From Mycobacterium sp. E183 (lineage in GTDB: Bacteria > Actinomycetota > Actinomycetes > Mycobacteriales > Mycobacteriaceae): a stretch of DNA of 64,000 bases. A model generated the notes under the pieces. The model had not been told where the DNA came from. It did no database searches and saw only the letters and a list, made by a program, of their open reading frames with translations. A program made the position numbers and the translations under genes. The stretch is from the NCBI RefSeq assembly GCF_001667735.1, contig NZ_LZJN01000110.1:39237-103236 (forward strand). The letters are read 5' to 3'. Of this stretch, positions 1 to 8,826 are shown piece after piece. The stretch's first letter is position 1. Each line of letters opens with the position of its first letter.

Positions 1-906
1 ATCAGGCAGCTGGTGGCGGCGACGGTGAGCGCGTTTCGGCGGACGCAGTTGATCACGACACTGCTCAATCCGGAAATCGTGCGCGAAATGCTCTCCGATG
101 AAGTCACCAAGAAGGTGGCAGCGCCGGTGGGGGTGCGGGCCGATTGCCTGGGGGTGATCGCCCCGTTGCCCGGCTGGGTCGAATTGGACGGCTCGCGTTA
201 TGTGCAGCAGAAGGATCCGGTCATCGCCCAACTGAAAGACAGGTTGCTCACCGCGCCGGTCATCACCGAATGGTGCCTGCTGCCGAACGGCACCTCGCCG
301 CAGTCCTACTACCAAAAGGCCTTACACGACGTCATCAAATATCACGTCGCGATGACTTCGAGTTGCGACTTCGCGGACGCTGAATCGACGACCCCGATGG
401 ACCCCGCCCTGTACCTGCTGTGGGCGCAGGCGAACGTCGCCGCCGGGTATCGGTACTCGGTCGAGGCGCGCCCGAGCCCGCAACCAGTTCACGACGGCGT
501 CGCGACGATCGCCGTGACTTGGACCAACTACGGTTCTGCCGCCGCGATCGAGAAATGGGCTCCCCGCTACCAGCTGGTGAACTTCTCGGGCGCGGTGGTC
601 CGCACGCTCCCGACGACCGTCAACCTGAAGACGCTGGTCCACAACGACCCCGGCGGCAACCCTGGCAATGAACCCGTTGCGGCGTCGTCGACCGAGTCGG
701 TCAAGCTCGACCTGGCCGGCCTGGCCCCCGGCAACTACACGCTGCGGGCCTCGGTGGAATGGCAACAGCACAAGCCGGACGCATCGCGCGTGGTGAATTA
801 CCCGCCCATGCAGTTGGCCCGCAACGGCCGTGACGGCTCGGGCGGCTACCCACTGGCGACGGTCAACATATCGCGCGATGTGCTGACGGCCGGCCCCCGA
901 CCGTGA
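1..906 (+). CDS. DUF4832-type glycoside-hydrolase-like protein (5' truncated by window)
   Basis: The frame is open from base 1, so only the C-terminal ~301 residues are seen; the GTG at 13 is just the first in-frame start codon. The first half reads like the end of a hydrolase-type barrel. From about residue 150 of the visible part there is a beta-rich module with a conserved WTNYGSAAAIEKW-type segment, a spaced GNYTLRASVEWQQ segment and the end of an extracellular domain, as in DUF4832 proteins (often paired with DUF4874). The role is inferred: trimming or release of extracellular polysaccharide, because the gene leads straight into the Wzz/Wzy genes. No catalytic residue can be assigned from the visible part. 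The family call is moderately sure and the substrate is unknown. Confidence 0.6.
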   Translation: MRQLVAATVSAFRRTQLITTLLNPEIVREMLSDEVTKKVAAPVGVRADCLGVIAPLPGWVELDGSRYVQQKDPVIAQLKDRLLTAPVITEWCLLPNGTSPQSYYQKALHDVIKYHVAMTSSCDFADAESTTPMDPALYLLWAQANVAAGYRYSVEARPSPQPVHDGVATIAVTWTNYGSAAAIEKWAPRYQLVNFSGAVVRTLPTTVNLKTLVHNDPGGNPGNEPVAASSTESVKLDLAGLAPGNYTLRASVEWQQHKPDASRVVNYPPMQLARNGRDGSGGYPLATVNISRDVLTAGPRP

Positions 907-916
907 AAGACGGCCT

Positions 917-930
917 GCGGCGGCCGCCGC
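917..930. terminator. GC-only perfect palindrome after the DUF4832 gene
   Basis: A 14-bp perfect palindrome, GCGGCGGCCGCCGC, lies 11 bp after the stop codon and has no T-run. It could be a weak hairpin terminator or chance in GC-rich DNA. The remaining 155 bp before the next gene become AT-rich near 1000 and may hold its promoter. Confidence 0.25.
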
Positions 931-1085
931 CGGGATTTCGAGCCGCCCGGATCGCCTTGAAGAATCGCTTTTCGGGCAAACACCGCATGACGATGCTTCA
1001 ATAATGTTCAATGTTTTTGCCCATCCGATAACCGACCGGATGGATGCTTTCGCGCCGCCGAAGCTTTCAGAAAGGCCGTTGGTCG

Positions 1086-2537
1086 ATGGATTTCCGTACC
1101 TTTGTCCGGATTCTCGTCGCGCACTGGAAGCTGGCAGCCGCCGCGGTGCTGGCGTGCACGATCGGCGCCGCGGCCATCACCGCATTGCAGACCAAGCATT
1201 ACCAGTCGTCGACCACCGTCCTGATCTCGTTCTCCGGGGCCACCGACCTGACCGAGCTGTACAACGGCACCCTCACGGCGCAGGAACGGCTGTCGTCGTA
1301 CGCCCAGATCGCCGGCGGCCGGACGGTGGCCGACCGCGCGATCAAACAACTTCAGCTATCGATGAGTGCCGACGACCTGCTGACCCAAACCCAGGTGAAG
1401 TACACCGCTAAATCGCAGCTGTTCACCATCACGGTCAAAGACACAGACCCGAGGCGGGCGGCAGCGCTGGCGGGAGCGATGGCCGACCAATTCGCCGCGA
1501 TCATCCCGACGCTGGGCACGGTTTCGCGTCTGGATGGCCCCGCCGCGGGCCCCCGGCCCGAACCCACCGATGCGACGACGCCGCCGGGCCAGCCCCGGGA
1601 AACCCCGGGCGTGCAGGAGCAGAACGGAAAGCCGCTCCCGGTGGCGAGGGCGCGGGTGGTGGAACCGCCTCAGGTTCCCGACCATGCGGTTACCCCGGCA
1701 CCGGTACGCAACATGGCGATGGGCGTGGTCGCCGGCCTGCTTCTCGGCATGGCCGTGGCGCTGACCCGCGAGGCCAGCGACCGCACCGTGCGCACCCGCG
1801 AAAAGCTGGAACAGCTGTCGGGCCTGCCGACGCTCGGCGAGTTGCCGCGACGGCGCGGCGGGGCTCCGCGGTTCGGCACCGACGTCACGTTCGACGACGC
1901 CGTGCGGGACATGCGTACCCGGGTGCGCAGGGCGATCGGCCCCGAGGGGCGCCGGCTGCTGGTGGCGTCACCGTTCGGGGGGGAGGGGACGACGACGACG
2001 GTCCTCAACTTGTCCCGGGCATTCGCCGAGGTCGGTGACGACGTACTGGTGGTCGAGGGCGACACCCGCCGGCCGGTGATCGGCGGCTTGCTGAAGGTCG
2101 AATCGGGGGAGGGTTTGGCCAACGCGCTGGCGAACCCCGAGATCGCGGCCGAAGCCGTCAAACCGACACCCTTCCCGAGGCTGTTCGTCCTGGCGTCACG
2201 CGCGGCCCGCCGGGAGACCTTGCCCTGCTCCGCTTACCCGCCGGAAGTGCTCGACACCGTGCTGGGGGAATTGTCGTCGCGATTCGACCGGATCGTGGTC
2301 GACGGACCGCCGGTGCTGGCCACGGCCGACGCGGTCCTGCTGTCCGGCGCCGTTCAGGCGACGGTGCTGGTGGTCCGGGCGGGACGCACCACGACCGACG
2401 AACTCAAGGACGCGTTGGCAACTTTGCGCTCGGCCAACGCGGAGATCGTCGGTACGGTCCTGACCGACGCGAGGCTGTCGCTGCACCGCAAGGCCGCCGC
2501 CCAGGTCTACCGTTCGAAGGCCAGTCCTTCGACGTGA
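1086..2537 (+). CDS. Wzz-type chain-length determinant fused to degenerate BY-kinase-like ATPase
   Basis: Predicted polysaccharide co-polymerase of the inner membrane, 483 aa. Start ATG 1086 is chosen because AGAAAGG lies 10 nt upstream and the product then begins MDFRTFVRIL, typical of Wzz N-termini. There is a membrane segment at about residues 15-36, an extracytoplasmic Wzz domain, a second membrane segment at about 209-227 (MGVVAGLLLGMAVAL) and a cytoplasmic P-loop domain. The Walker A equivalent reads GGEGTTTT (about 298-305): the invariant lysine of GEGKTT is replaced by threonine. Walker A' is VVEGDTRRP (about 322) and Walker B is VVDGPP (about 404). No C-terminal tyrosine cluster is present; one Tyr lies near the end. 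It is therefore probably not an active tyrosine kinase, though it may still regulate chain length. It overlaps the next gene at GTGA. Confidence 0.8.
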   Translation: MDFRTFVRILVAHWKLAAAAVLACTIGAAAITALQTKHYQSSTTVLISFSGATDLTELYNGTLTAQERLSSYAQIAGGRTVADRAIKQLQLSMSADDLLTQTQVKYTAKSQLFTITVKDTDPRRAAALAGAMADQFAAIIPTLGTVSRLDGPAAGPRPEPTDATTPPGQPRETPGVQEQNGKPLPVARARVVEPPQVPDHAVTPAPVRNMAMGVVAGLLLGMAVALTREASDRTVRTREKLEQLSGLPTLGELPRRRGGAPRFGTDVTFDDAVRDMRTRVRRAIGPEGRRLLVASPFGGEGTTTTVLNLSRAFAEVGDDVLVVEGDTRRPVIGGLLKVESGEGLANALANPEIAAEAVKPTPFPRLFVLASRAARRETLPCSAYPPEVLDTVLGELSSRFDRIVVDGPPVLATADAVLLSGAVQATVLVVRAGRTTTDELKDALATLRSANAEIVGTVLTDARLSLHRKAAAQVYRSKASPST

Positions 2538-4009
2538 TCTTCTACCTGCGCAGTCGGCATCGCATGGCCATGAGCGCAGCCTCGCTGGCGCTGTTCCTGT
2601 TCGGATGTTTCGTGTTCGGCGTGCTCTCGGTGCGACTCACCACCGAGGGCATCATGCTGATCGCCGCAACCTTCTGCCTGGTCGTCTATTGGGTGAGACC
2701 CGAGGCGATGGTATGGGTGGCGCTGGTGGGGGCGTTCGCGGCGCTGCCCCAGGGCCTGCACGTCGGCAAAGTCGTCGGCCCCGCGGTCATCTACTTGTAT
2801 CTGCTGGCCGCGATGCTGGCGATCGGCTACCTGATTCCGATTGTGCGACCGCGATTCTCCGATTTCTGGCTGCCCTCCGTGTTCCTGGTCGTTCTCGTGA
2901 TGTCGACGGCGGCCGGATTCGAGAACGGGCATGACGCCACCATCGTGCTGCGCGAATCACTGTCCATGCTCGAGATCGTCGTGGGCTTCGTGCTGGCGAT
3001 GTTGGTGGTGTACGGCGACTACATCAAGTCGTCGATCCGCGTGACGGCCGGCATCCTGTGGTTTTCGGCGGGCATGGCGGTCGTGAGTTCGCTGCATGCC
3101 ATCCGGCTGGCGGGCAGGGCCGAGAGTCTGGGGGCCGCGACCGGCGCCGACCAAGCTGTCCGGATCATCCTGACCACGCAATCCCCGGCCACCGCGACGC
3201 TGAGCGCGCTGGTGGCCGCCGCCATCATCGGCTGCCTGAGGCCTGCCACGCTGCTGACCCTCGGCCCACCCGCGCTGATCATTTCGCTGCTGTCGTTCTC
3301 CCGGAACACGCTTATCTCGATGGCCGTCGCGGCGGGGGCGGCTCTGTTGGTCAGCCTGAGCGTGCCAACCCTGCGCCGGACCGCCGTCGTCACCGCGATC
3401 TTCGCGGCGGTAATCGCGGTGACGGTGCCGGGATTGCTGTTCTTGCTGCACGGTTCGCAAGCCGGCGCGTGGCTCGCCGACCAGCTCACCGCCTTCAACG
3501 AGCGGGTGCTCGGCGGGGTTTCGTCGAGCGCGCTCGCCGTGGACGAATCGGCGCTGGAGCGGCTGCGGGAGAACTCCCTGCTGAACCGCTCGATCGCTCA
3601 GGCGCCCGTATTCGGCCATGGCCTGGGTTACGCGTATCAGCCGCCGAAAGGTGACGACGAGTTTTCCGCGAAGTTCTATCCCGCCTACTCGCACAACTTC
3701 TATCTGTGGTGGCTGGCGAAGGCGGGCACGGTCGGGATGACGGCGTTCGTCGTCTTCGCACTGATCCCGTTGATCCAAGCGGTGCGCTGCCGCACCGCGG
3801 CGGCGAAGGTCAGCGTGGCGGTCAGCGCCGGCCTCCTCGCAATATCCTGGGTCTGGCCGTTGCCCGAGATGCCATCGGACGCCTTCGCGCTGGGCATCGC
3901 GCTCGGTTCGGCGATGGGGTTCGCCGGCTTGCGCGGCAGGGAGCGCGACGCCAACCCCGCGGTCAACCCCGACGCGGCCGTACTCACGGCACCGTCCGGA
4001 GCCCACTGA
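2534..4009 (+). CDS. O-antigen ligase/polymerase-like membrane protein (Wzy-like)
   Basis: Polytopic membrane protein of 491 aa with about ten to twelve hydrophobic segments and a large polar loop near residues 315-400 that contains SRNTL upstream and a YSHNFYLWWLAKAGTVGM segment. This is the Wzy_C/O-antigen-ligase pattern: a His-containing loop followed by late membrane segments. The GTG start at 2534 overlaps the stop of the Wzz gene (GTGA), so translation is probably coupled. The inferred role is polymerisation of lipid-linked repeat units on the outer face of the plasma membrane, paired with the flippase at 14363-15823 and the Wzz protein. A ligase role is possible, because sequence alone does not separate the two. 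Confidence 0.75.
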   Translation: MIFYLRSRHRMAMSAASLALFLFGCFVFGVLSVRLTTEGIMLIAATFCLVVYWVRPEAMVWVALVGAFAALPQGLHVGKVVGPAVIYLYLLAAMLAIGYLIPIVRPRFSDFWLPSVFLVVLVMSTAAGFENGHDATIVLRESLSMLEIVVGFVLAMLVVYGDYIKSSIRVTAGILWFSAGMAVVSSLHAIRLAGRAESLGAATGADQAVRIILTTQSPATATLSALVAAAIIGCLRPATLLTLGPPALIISLLSFSRNTLISMAVAAGAALLVSLSVPTLRRTAVVTAIFAAVIAVTVPGLLFLLHGSQAGAWLADQLTAFNERVLGGVSSSALAVDESALERLRENSLLNRSIAQAPVFGHGLGYAYQPPKGDDEFSAKFYPAYSHNFYLWWLAKAGTVGMTAFVVFALIPLIQAVRCRTAAAKVSVAVSAGLLAISWVWPLPEMPSDAFALGIALGSAMGFAGLRGRERDANPAVNPDAAVLTAPSGAH

Positions 4010-4145
4010 AGTGGGCACGACGAGCGGCCGACCGGTGTACTTTGACGCCGTGGCCAATCACCTTGGGAGTTAGCCGAATGCGAAATAGCTGCCTGTTCGA
4101 CCATCCCCGCCACGCGCCGCTGTGCGATCTCATTTCCGGACTGCG

Positions 4146-5159
4146 ATGATCTCCGTCATTCATGTCGGGCCGGGCATCTACAGCTTTGGCGGGACGCAGA
4201 CCGTGATTCGAGTCATCCGGGACCACAAGATGGGCGCCGACGACATCCGCGTCCTGTCGACGTGGGAAGGGCGGCACCACGCGAAGAACTTCGTGCTGAC
4301 CGCGCGCGCGGCGGCCGTGCTGGCCCGGGCGCCCCGCACGACGATCGTGCACTTCCACATCTCAGACGGCGGGGCGTGGCTGCGCGAAGGATCGCTGATT
4401 CGCCTGGCCAAGGCGCGGGGCCTGCGGATTGTCGCGACGCTGCAGGGCGCCGACGTCGCCAACGAAGCGCTTCGGCACCGCCGCTACATCGGTGCCACCC
4501 TGCGCCGCGCAGACCACCTGATCGTGTTCTCGCAGGACGCGCGGGCCACCGTTGCGGAGCTGGCCCCACGGGTGCCGAGCACCATCTCGGTGAACCCGGC
4601 ACCGATCGACTGGGACGCGCCCGGGGCAAGCACGACACCGCCGGTCGCGCTCTTCGCCGGGACCATCGGCCTGCGCAAGGGGGTCGACACGCTCGCGGCG
4701 GCGTGGCAGCTGCTGCTCGACGAGGGCATCGAAGGACGGTGCCGGGTGGTCGGGCCCATCGACGACTACACGCCCCCGCAGCTGGAGCGCTTCTCCGTGG
4801 AACCCGCGGTGCATCCGGACGCGATCCCCGAGTTGATCCGGTCCGCGCGGGTGGTGGTGCTGCCGTCGCGCGCCGAGGCGATGCCGCTGATCGTGACCGA
4901 GGCCCTGGCAGGCGCGCGCCCGGCCGTCGCGACCCCCGTCTCCGGCACGCCGGGCATCGTTCCCGACCCGAAAATGCTCGTCCCCGTTGACGATCCGCCC
5001 GCGTTGGCGGCGGCGATCGGCCGGTACCTCCGCGATCCGGAGCTGGCGGAGCGCGACGGCCTCAAGGGTCAGGCGCACATCGCGGCGACGCGCAGCCCGG
5101 AGGTCATCGGCGCCGAGCTTCGCCGGATCTACGAGAGCCTCGGCGTTGGAGCAGATTGA
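4146..5159 (+). CDS. GT4-family glycosyltransferase
   Basis: Retaining glycosyltransferase of 337 aa with a GT-B fold. The N-terminal domain starts ISVIHVGPG and carries GGTQTVIR (donor/acceptor loop). The C-terminal domain has FAGTIGLRKGVDTL at about residues 173-186 and the EX7E-type stretch SRAEAMPLIVTEALAGARP near 240-260. ATG 4146 is preferred over the in-frame codon at 4122 because it places the first beta strand at the N-terminus. It probably adds one sugar to the repeat unit on undecaprenyl- or decaprenyl-diphosphate in the cytoplasm. The 136 bp upstream show no clear gene. The 3' end overlaps the aldo/keto reductase start by 14 nt. Sugar specificity cannot be read from the sequence. 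Confidence 0.85.
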   Translation: MISVIHVGPGIYSFGGTQTVIRVIRDHKMGADDIRVLSTWEGRHHAKNFVLTARAAAVLARAPRTTIVHFHISDGGAWLREGSLIRLAKARGLRIVATLQGADVANEALRHRRYIGATLRRADHLIVFSQDARATVAELAPRVPSTISVNPAPIDWDAPGASTTPPVALFAGTIGLRKGVDTLAAAWQLLLDEGIEGRCRVVGPIDDYTPPQLERFSVEPAVHPDAIPELIRSARVVVLPSRAEAMPLIVTEALAGARPAVATPVSGTPGIVPDPKMLVPVDDPPALAAAIGRYLRDPELAERDGLKGQAHIAATRSPEVIGAELRRIYESLGVGAD

Positions 5160-6102
5160 GCTCAGCGGACCGGCGCTGAAGGTCAGCGCGGTCGGTTTCG
5201 GGTGCGGGGGTTTGATGCAGGCGCCGTTCCGCAAGGAGCGGATGGCCGTGCTGGGCAGCGCGGTCGAGCACGGCATCACGCACTTCGACACCGCGCGGAT
5301 GTACGGCCTCGGCATGGCGGAGTCCGAGCTGGGGGTGTTCCTGCGCAGCGTGAATCGCGACGCGGTGACGGTGGCCACCAAGTTCGGCATCGACGTCGGC
5401 GGGGCGGCCCGGCGTCTCGGCCGCTTCCAGGCGCCTGCTCGGGCGTTGCTGCGCAAAGCCCCAGCGCTGCGCCGCGCGGTCAAGCGGCAACAGGAACCGG
5501 ACCTGACCCCGCGGCGCTACGACGCGGCGGTCGCGACCCGCAGCCTTGACCTGAGCCTGGCGGCGCTGGGCGTCGACTACGTCGACATCTTGTTCGTCCA
5601 CGGCCCAAGGCCTTTCGACACCGTCGCCAGCGAGGAACTCGGCGAGTTCTTCGAACGGGCCCACCGGGCGGGCAAGATTCGCGCCTGGGGTGTGTCCCAG
5701 GACGAGGGCCTCGAGGTGGATTTCGCCGGTGCATTCGCACCGCGGGGCGTCAGCCAGGTCCGCGGCGACCTTCTCGGTCCTCCGCCACGACCTGCTGATC
5801 TCGTGTTCGGGGTCTTCAACCGGACGTACACGACGCTGTCCGCGGCGCTGTCGGCGGATGCCCGAACGGCCGAACGCTGGCGGGAAACACTCGAGATGGA
5901 CCCGCTGGCCCCCGGTGTGTTGCCGAGGCTGATCTTGGCGTCGTCGGCCACGGCCACGGGTTGTCGCGCGATCCTCTACAGCAGCACCGACCCGCGGCGG
6001 GTTGCCGACGCGGCGCAAGCCGTCTCGTCGCCGCCCGACGCGGGGCTGCTGCGGCGTTTCGTAGATCTCGCCCGGCAGTTGCGACGGGGCCCCGCCGCGT
6101 GA
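5146..6102 (+). CDS. aldo/keto reductase
   Basis: NADPH-dependent oxidoreductase of the AKR superfamily, 318 aa from TTG 5146. The TTG gives LEQIELSGPALKVSAVGFG, the normal AKR N-terminal strand; the longer frame upstream only shadows the preceding glycosyltransferase. The catalytic tetrad is visible: Asp and Tyr in FDTARMYG, Lys in VATKFG and His in LFVHGP. It overlaps the glycosyltransferase by 14 nt and ends in a GTGA that offers a start for the GMC gene, so the three are probably one transcript. The inferred role is to reduce a keto-sugar or an aldehyde made by a neighbouring enzyme during polysaccharide synthesis. The C-terminal region is less conserved, so substrate prediction is not possible. 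Confidence 0.8.
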   Translation: MEQIELSGPALKVSAVGFGCGGLMQAPFRKERMAVLGSAVEHGITHFDTARMYGLGMAESELGVFLRSVNRDAVTVATKFGIDVGGAARRLGRFQAPARALLRKAPALRRAVKRQQEPDLTPRRYDAAVATRSLDLSLAALGVDYVDILFVHGPRPFDTVASEELGEFFERAHRAGKIRAWGVSQDEGLEVDFAGAFAPRGVSQVRGDLLGPPPRPADLVFGVFNRTYTTLSAALSADARTAERWRETLEMDPLAPGVLPRLILASSATATGCRAILYSSTDPRRVADAAQAVSSPPDAGLLRRFVDLARQLRRGPAA

Positions 6103-6131
6103 TCGTTGGTCCGGCGCAGTTCGCTCCCGAT

Positions 6132-7811
6132 ATGACCATCCGAACCGATGTCGTGGTGGTCGGTGCCGGCCCGATTGGCATCGCTACCGCGCTCGAGCTC
6201 GCGGCCGCCGGCGTCGAGGTGGCGCTGATCGAAAGTGGTCTGGAACGTAAGGACCGCGCGGCACAGGAGCTGGCGACGTTCGACTCCCGCCAGGACGACT
6301 ACTTTCATTCACGCAGTGAGGTCTCCGTTCGCCGGCAGCTGGGCGGCACCTCGGCGCTGTGGGGCGGGCGATGTGTCAAGTTCGACGCCATCGACTTCGA
6401 GAATCGGCCCATCACCGCGCAGTCGCCCTGGCCGATCGGGTTCGACGATGTCGAGCCTTACCTGCAGCGGGCCTGCGACTGGGCGGGATGCGGGCAGGCG
6501 GTATTCAATGCGCGGGGCATCCCGGAGCTGGCCCAGCGGGACCTGGTCGTGGGGCTGCCCGATGAACAGGTGTGCACCACCGACCTCGAACGCTGGTCGT
6601 TGCCAACGCGTTTCGGGCGCGAGTACCGCGCCGAGTTGCGCGACACCCCCGGACTGACGGTGTGGACCGGCCTCACGTGCACCGAGGTGGTGACCACCGA
6701 AGCCGGTGATGCCGTCGACCATCTCGTCGTCAAGACGCTCGATGGACGGGAGGGCAGAGTCATTGCGGCGGACTACGTCCTTGCCACCGGCGGCCTGGAG
6801 GCCACCCGCCTGCTGCTCGCGTCGGATCGTCATCATCCGGCCGGGCTGGGCAACGCGGGCGGCCACCTCGGGCGCTGGTACATGTCCCACGTCGAGGCCC
6901 GGGTCGCGCGCGTGCACTTCACCAGCGACGACGTCATCTACGAACACGAGCGGGATCGCGAGGGCGTCTACGTCCGACGCCGTTTCACGTTCACTCCACA
7001 GCTGCAACGCGAACTCGGGATGCCGAATGCCGCTGTCTGGATGGTGAATCCGCCGATCAGCGATCCCGCGCACGGCAGCGGAATCCTGTCGGGTGTCTAC
7101 CTGACGTTGATCTCCCCGCTGGGGCGTTTCCTGCTCGCGGCGGCCATCCGCGAGGCCCACACCAAGACCGCGGGCCCGCCGCGCGTCGCCGCGCACCTGC
7201 GCAACATCGTTCGAGACCTGTTCGGTTCCATCCGATTCGCGGTCCGGTTCTCCTACGCGCGGTTCCTGCGCCGGGGCCGCAAGGCGCCGGGCTTCTTCGT
7301 CAAGGGGTCCGGCAATCGATACCTGCTGCACTACCACGGCGAGCATCTCCCGCACTGGGACAGCCGCATCGAGCTGACCGACGAACGCGATGCCCTCGGC
7401 ATGCGCCGGATACGCACCCACATGCATTTCTCCGACGCCGACTACGAAAGTGTGCGCAGGGCAATCGACCTCATCGACAAGCAGCTGCGCCGCCACGGCG
7501 TCGGACACGTGGAGTGGCTCGCCGACGACGTCGAGGCCTCGGTGCACGATTTCATGCGGGGCTACGCCGGCTTTCATCAGGCCGGCACGACCCGGATGTC
7601 TGCGACCGCCGACGGCGGCGTCGTGAACCCCGACCTTCAGGTGCACGGGGTGCGCGGGCTGTACGTCGCGAGCACCTCGGTCCTGCCGACGTCGAGCCAG
7701 GCCAACCCGACGCTGCTCGGGATAGCGCTCGGTGTGCGGCTTGCGGAGCGGCTCATCGGCGCTCGAGCGGAGCGGCCCGGAATCGCCGGCGGGTGGTCGG
7801 TCATGGGCTGA
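6132..7811 (+). CDS. GMC-family FAD-dependent oxidoreductase
   Basis: 559 aa from ATG 6132; GTG 6099, overlapping the previous stop, is an equally plausible start. The Rossmann FAD motif VVVVGAGPIGIATALELA is at the N-terminus, followed by an ESG end-of-strand acidic residue and the SALWGGR segment. The C-terminal GMC domain carries FHQAGTTRMS (the active-site His region) and the closing VASTSVLPTSSQANPT..GIA motif. Such enzymes oxidise alcohols or sugars with FAD. Within this cluster it may oxidise a sugar hydroxyl of the glycan or its precursor, and the adjacent aldo/keto reductase may reverse or complete an epimerisation. That pairing is inference. No signal peptide is visible, so a cytoplasmic location is likely. 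Confidence 0.85.
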   Translation: MTIRTDVVVVGAGPIGIATALELAAAGVEVALIESGLERKDRAAQELATFDSRQDDYFHSRSEVSVRRQLGGTSALWGGRCVKFDAIDFENRPITAQSPWPIGFDDVEPYLQRACDWAGCGQAVFNARGIPELAQRDLVVGLPDEQVCTTDLERWSLPTRFGREYRAELRDTPGLTVWTGLTCTEVVTTEAGDAVDHLVVKTLDGREGRVIAADYVLATGGLEATRLLLASDRHHPAGLGNAGGHLGRWYMSHVEARVARVHFTSDDVIYEHERDREGVYVRRRFTFTPQLQRELGMPNAAVWMVNPPISDPAHGSGILSGVYLTLISPLGRFLLAAAIREAHTKTAGPPRVAAHLRNIVRDLFGSIRFAVRFSYARFLRRGRKAPGFFVKGSGNRYLLHYHGEHLPHWDSRIELTDERDALGMRRIRTHMHFSDADYESVRRAIDLIDKQLRRHGVGHVEWLADDVEASVHDFMRGYAGFHQAGTTRMSATADGGVVNPDLQVHGVRGLYVASTSVLPTSSQANPTLLGIALGVRLAERLIGARAERPGIAGGWSVMG

Positions 7812-7870
7812 ATCCGGGTATCGCCCAAGTTATTTGCGGACAGCCAAAGCGGAAGCTGCCGCGGGTGGAG

Positions 7871-8626
7871 TCACTTGACGACCTCAAACAGCCAGTGATG
7901 GCCACGCGCCGTGGCCAGCGGGCGGAACTCCCGTGGCGAACGGGCCATGAGTTCCCTGAATGCCCGCATCTCATGATCGCGGTCGGGGAACTCATCGAAG
8001 TAGATCAACGTACCGGGCTGGAGAAGCGGCTCCGCCCAACTCAGCACCGTGGCAGCGCTGGAGTACACGTCGCAGTCGACGTTGATGATCAACTGGTCGT
8101 GCTCGGGGACGTCGAACTTCGGGAGGCTGTCGTCGAACCAGCCGACGACGAACGAGACGCGGGCATCGTCGATCTTCGGCGGCTCGCCGCCGACGTCGAA
8201 GTGGCCGGCTCCCAGGCCGGGCCGCCAGTCCTGCGGCAGGCCTTCGAAGCTGTCGAAACCGATCAGCCTCGCTTCGGGATGCGGGAGGTGCTGCGACCAC
8301 CACCGCATCGAGCCGCCCTCGAACACACCGAATTCGAGGTACAGGGGCCGTTGCCCGCGGACCTTGGCCAGCGCCCGGTCGAACAACGCAAATTGGTCGG
8401 CGACGACATCTACCGTTGCATTCGAAAAATCGTGCGCCAGCCAATGGCCGAGCTCGAGGTAACTGAGCACTGAACGCAGATTCGCCAGCCGGCTGGCCGT
8501 CACTCGACGGCCGGCCTTCATCAGCGACAGGCGGACTTTCGTTTTTGCCGTGCCGCCGACGCGATGGAGGAGCCGCCGGGTTGGCGCCGATGGCGTCGGG
8601 TCGCGCTCGGCATCCGCGTTAGGCAC
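7871..8626 (-). CDS. TylF/macrocin-type SAM-dependent O-methyltransferase
   Basis: Class I methyltransferase of about 251 aa on the opposite strand to its neighbours. The glycine-rich SAM motif is LYLEFGVFEGGSM, followed by IGFDSFEGLP and a DDSLPKF..D..INVDCDVYSS stretch with metal/substrate acidic residues, as in TylF sugar or macrolide O-methyltransferases. GTG 8626 was chosen because the longer frame (to 8668) adds atypical sequence; the true start could be as late as about 8518. It probably methylates a sugar hydroxyl of the exopolysaccharide, as in other mycobacterial glycan clusters (inference). It is single-gene, 60 bp from the GMC gene (tail to tail) and divergent from ugd. Confidence 0.75.
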   Translation of the reverse strand: MPNADAERDPTPSAPTRRLLHRVGGTAKTKVRLSLMKAGRRVTASRLANLRSVLSYLELGHWLAHDFSNATVDVVADQFALFDRALAKVRGQRPLYLEFGVFEGGSMRWWSQHLPHPEARLIGFDSFEGLPQDWRPGLGAGHFDVGGEPPKIDDARVSFVVGWFDDSLPKFDVPEHDQLIINVDCDVYSSAATVLSWAEPLLQPGTLIYFDEFPDRDHEMRAFRELMARSPREFRPLATARGHHWLFEVVK

Positions 8627-8826
8627 GCACCACACCCTATCCGACCTGGGCTGTCGCCAAAATCCCATTTGGACAAAGATTCCCGCTGTCCCGCGCCGGT
8701 GGCGTGCCGGGGCCGGCTGCCGATTCCGGTTGATGTCGAGCGGTCAAAGAAGCTAGCTGAAAAAGTGCGCGTGGGCCGCTCGCGTGCGGGACGATTGGGC
8801 GATCATCGGGAAGCGAAGGTGTCGTC

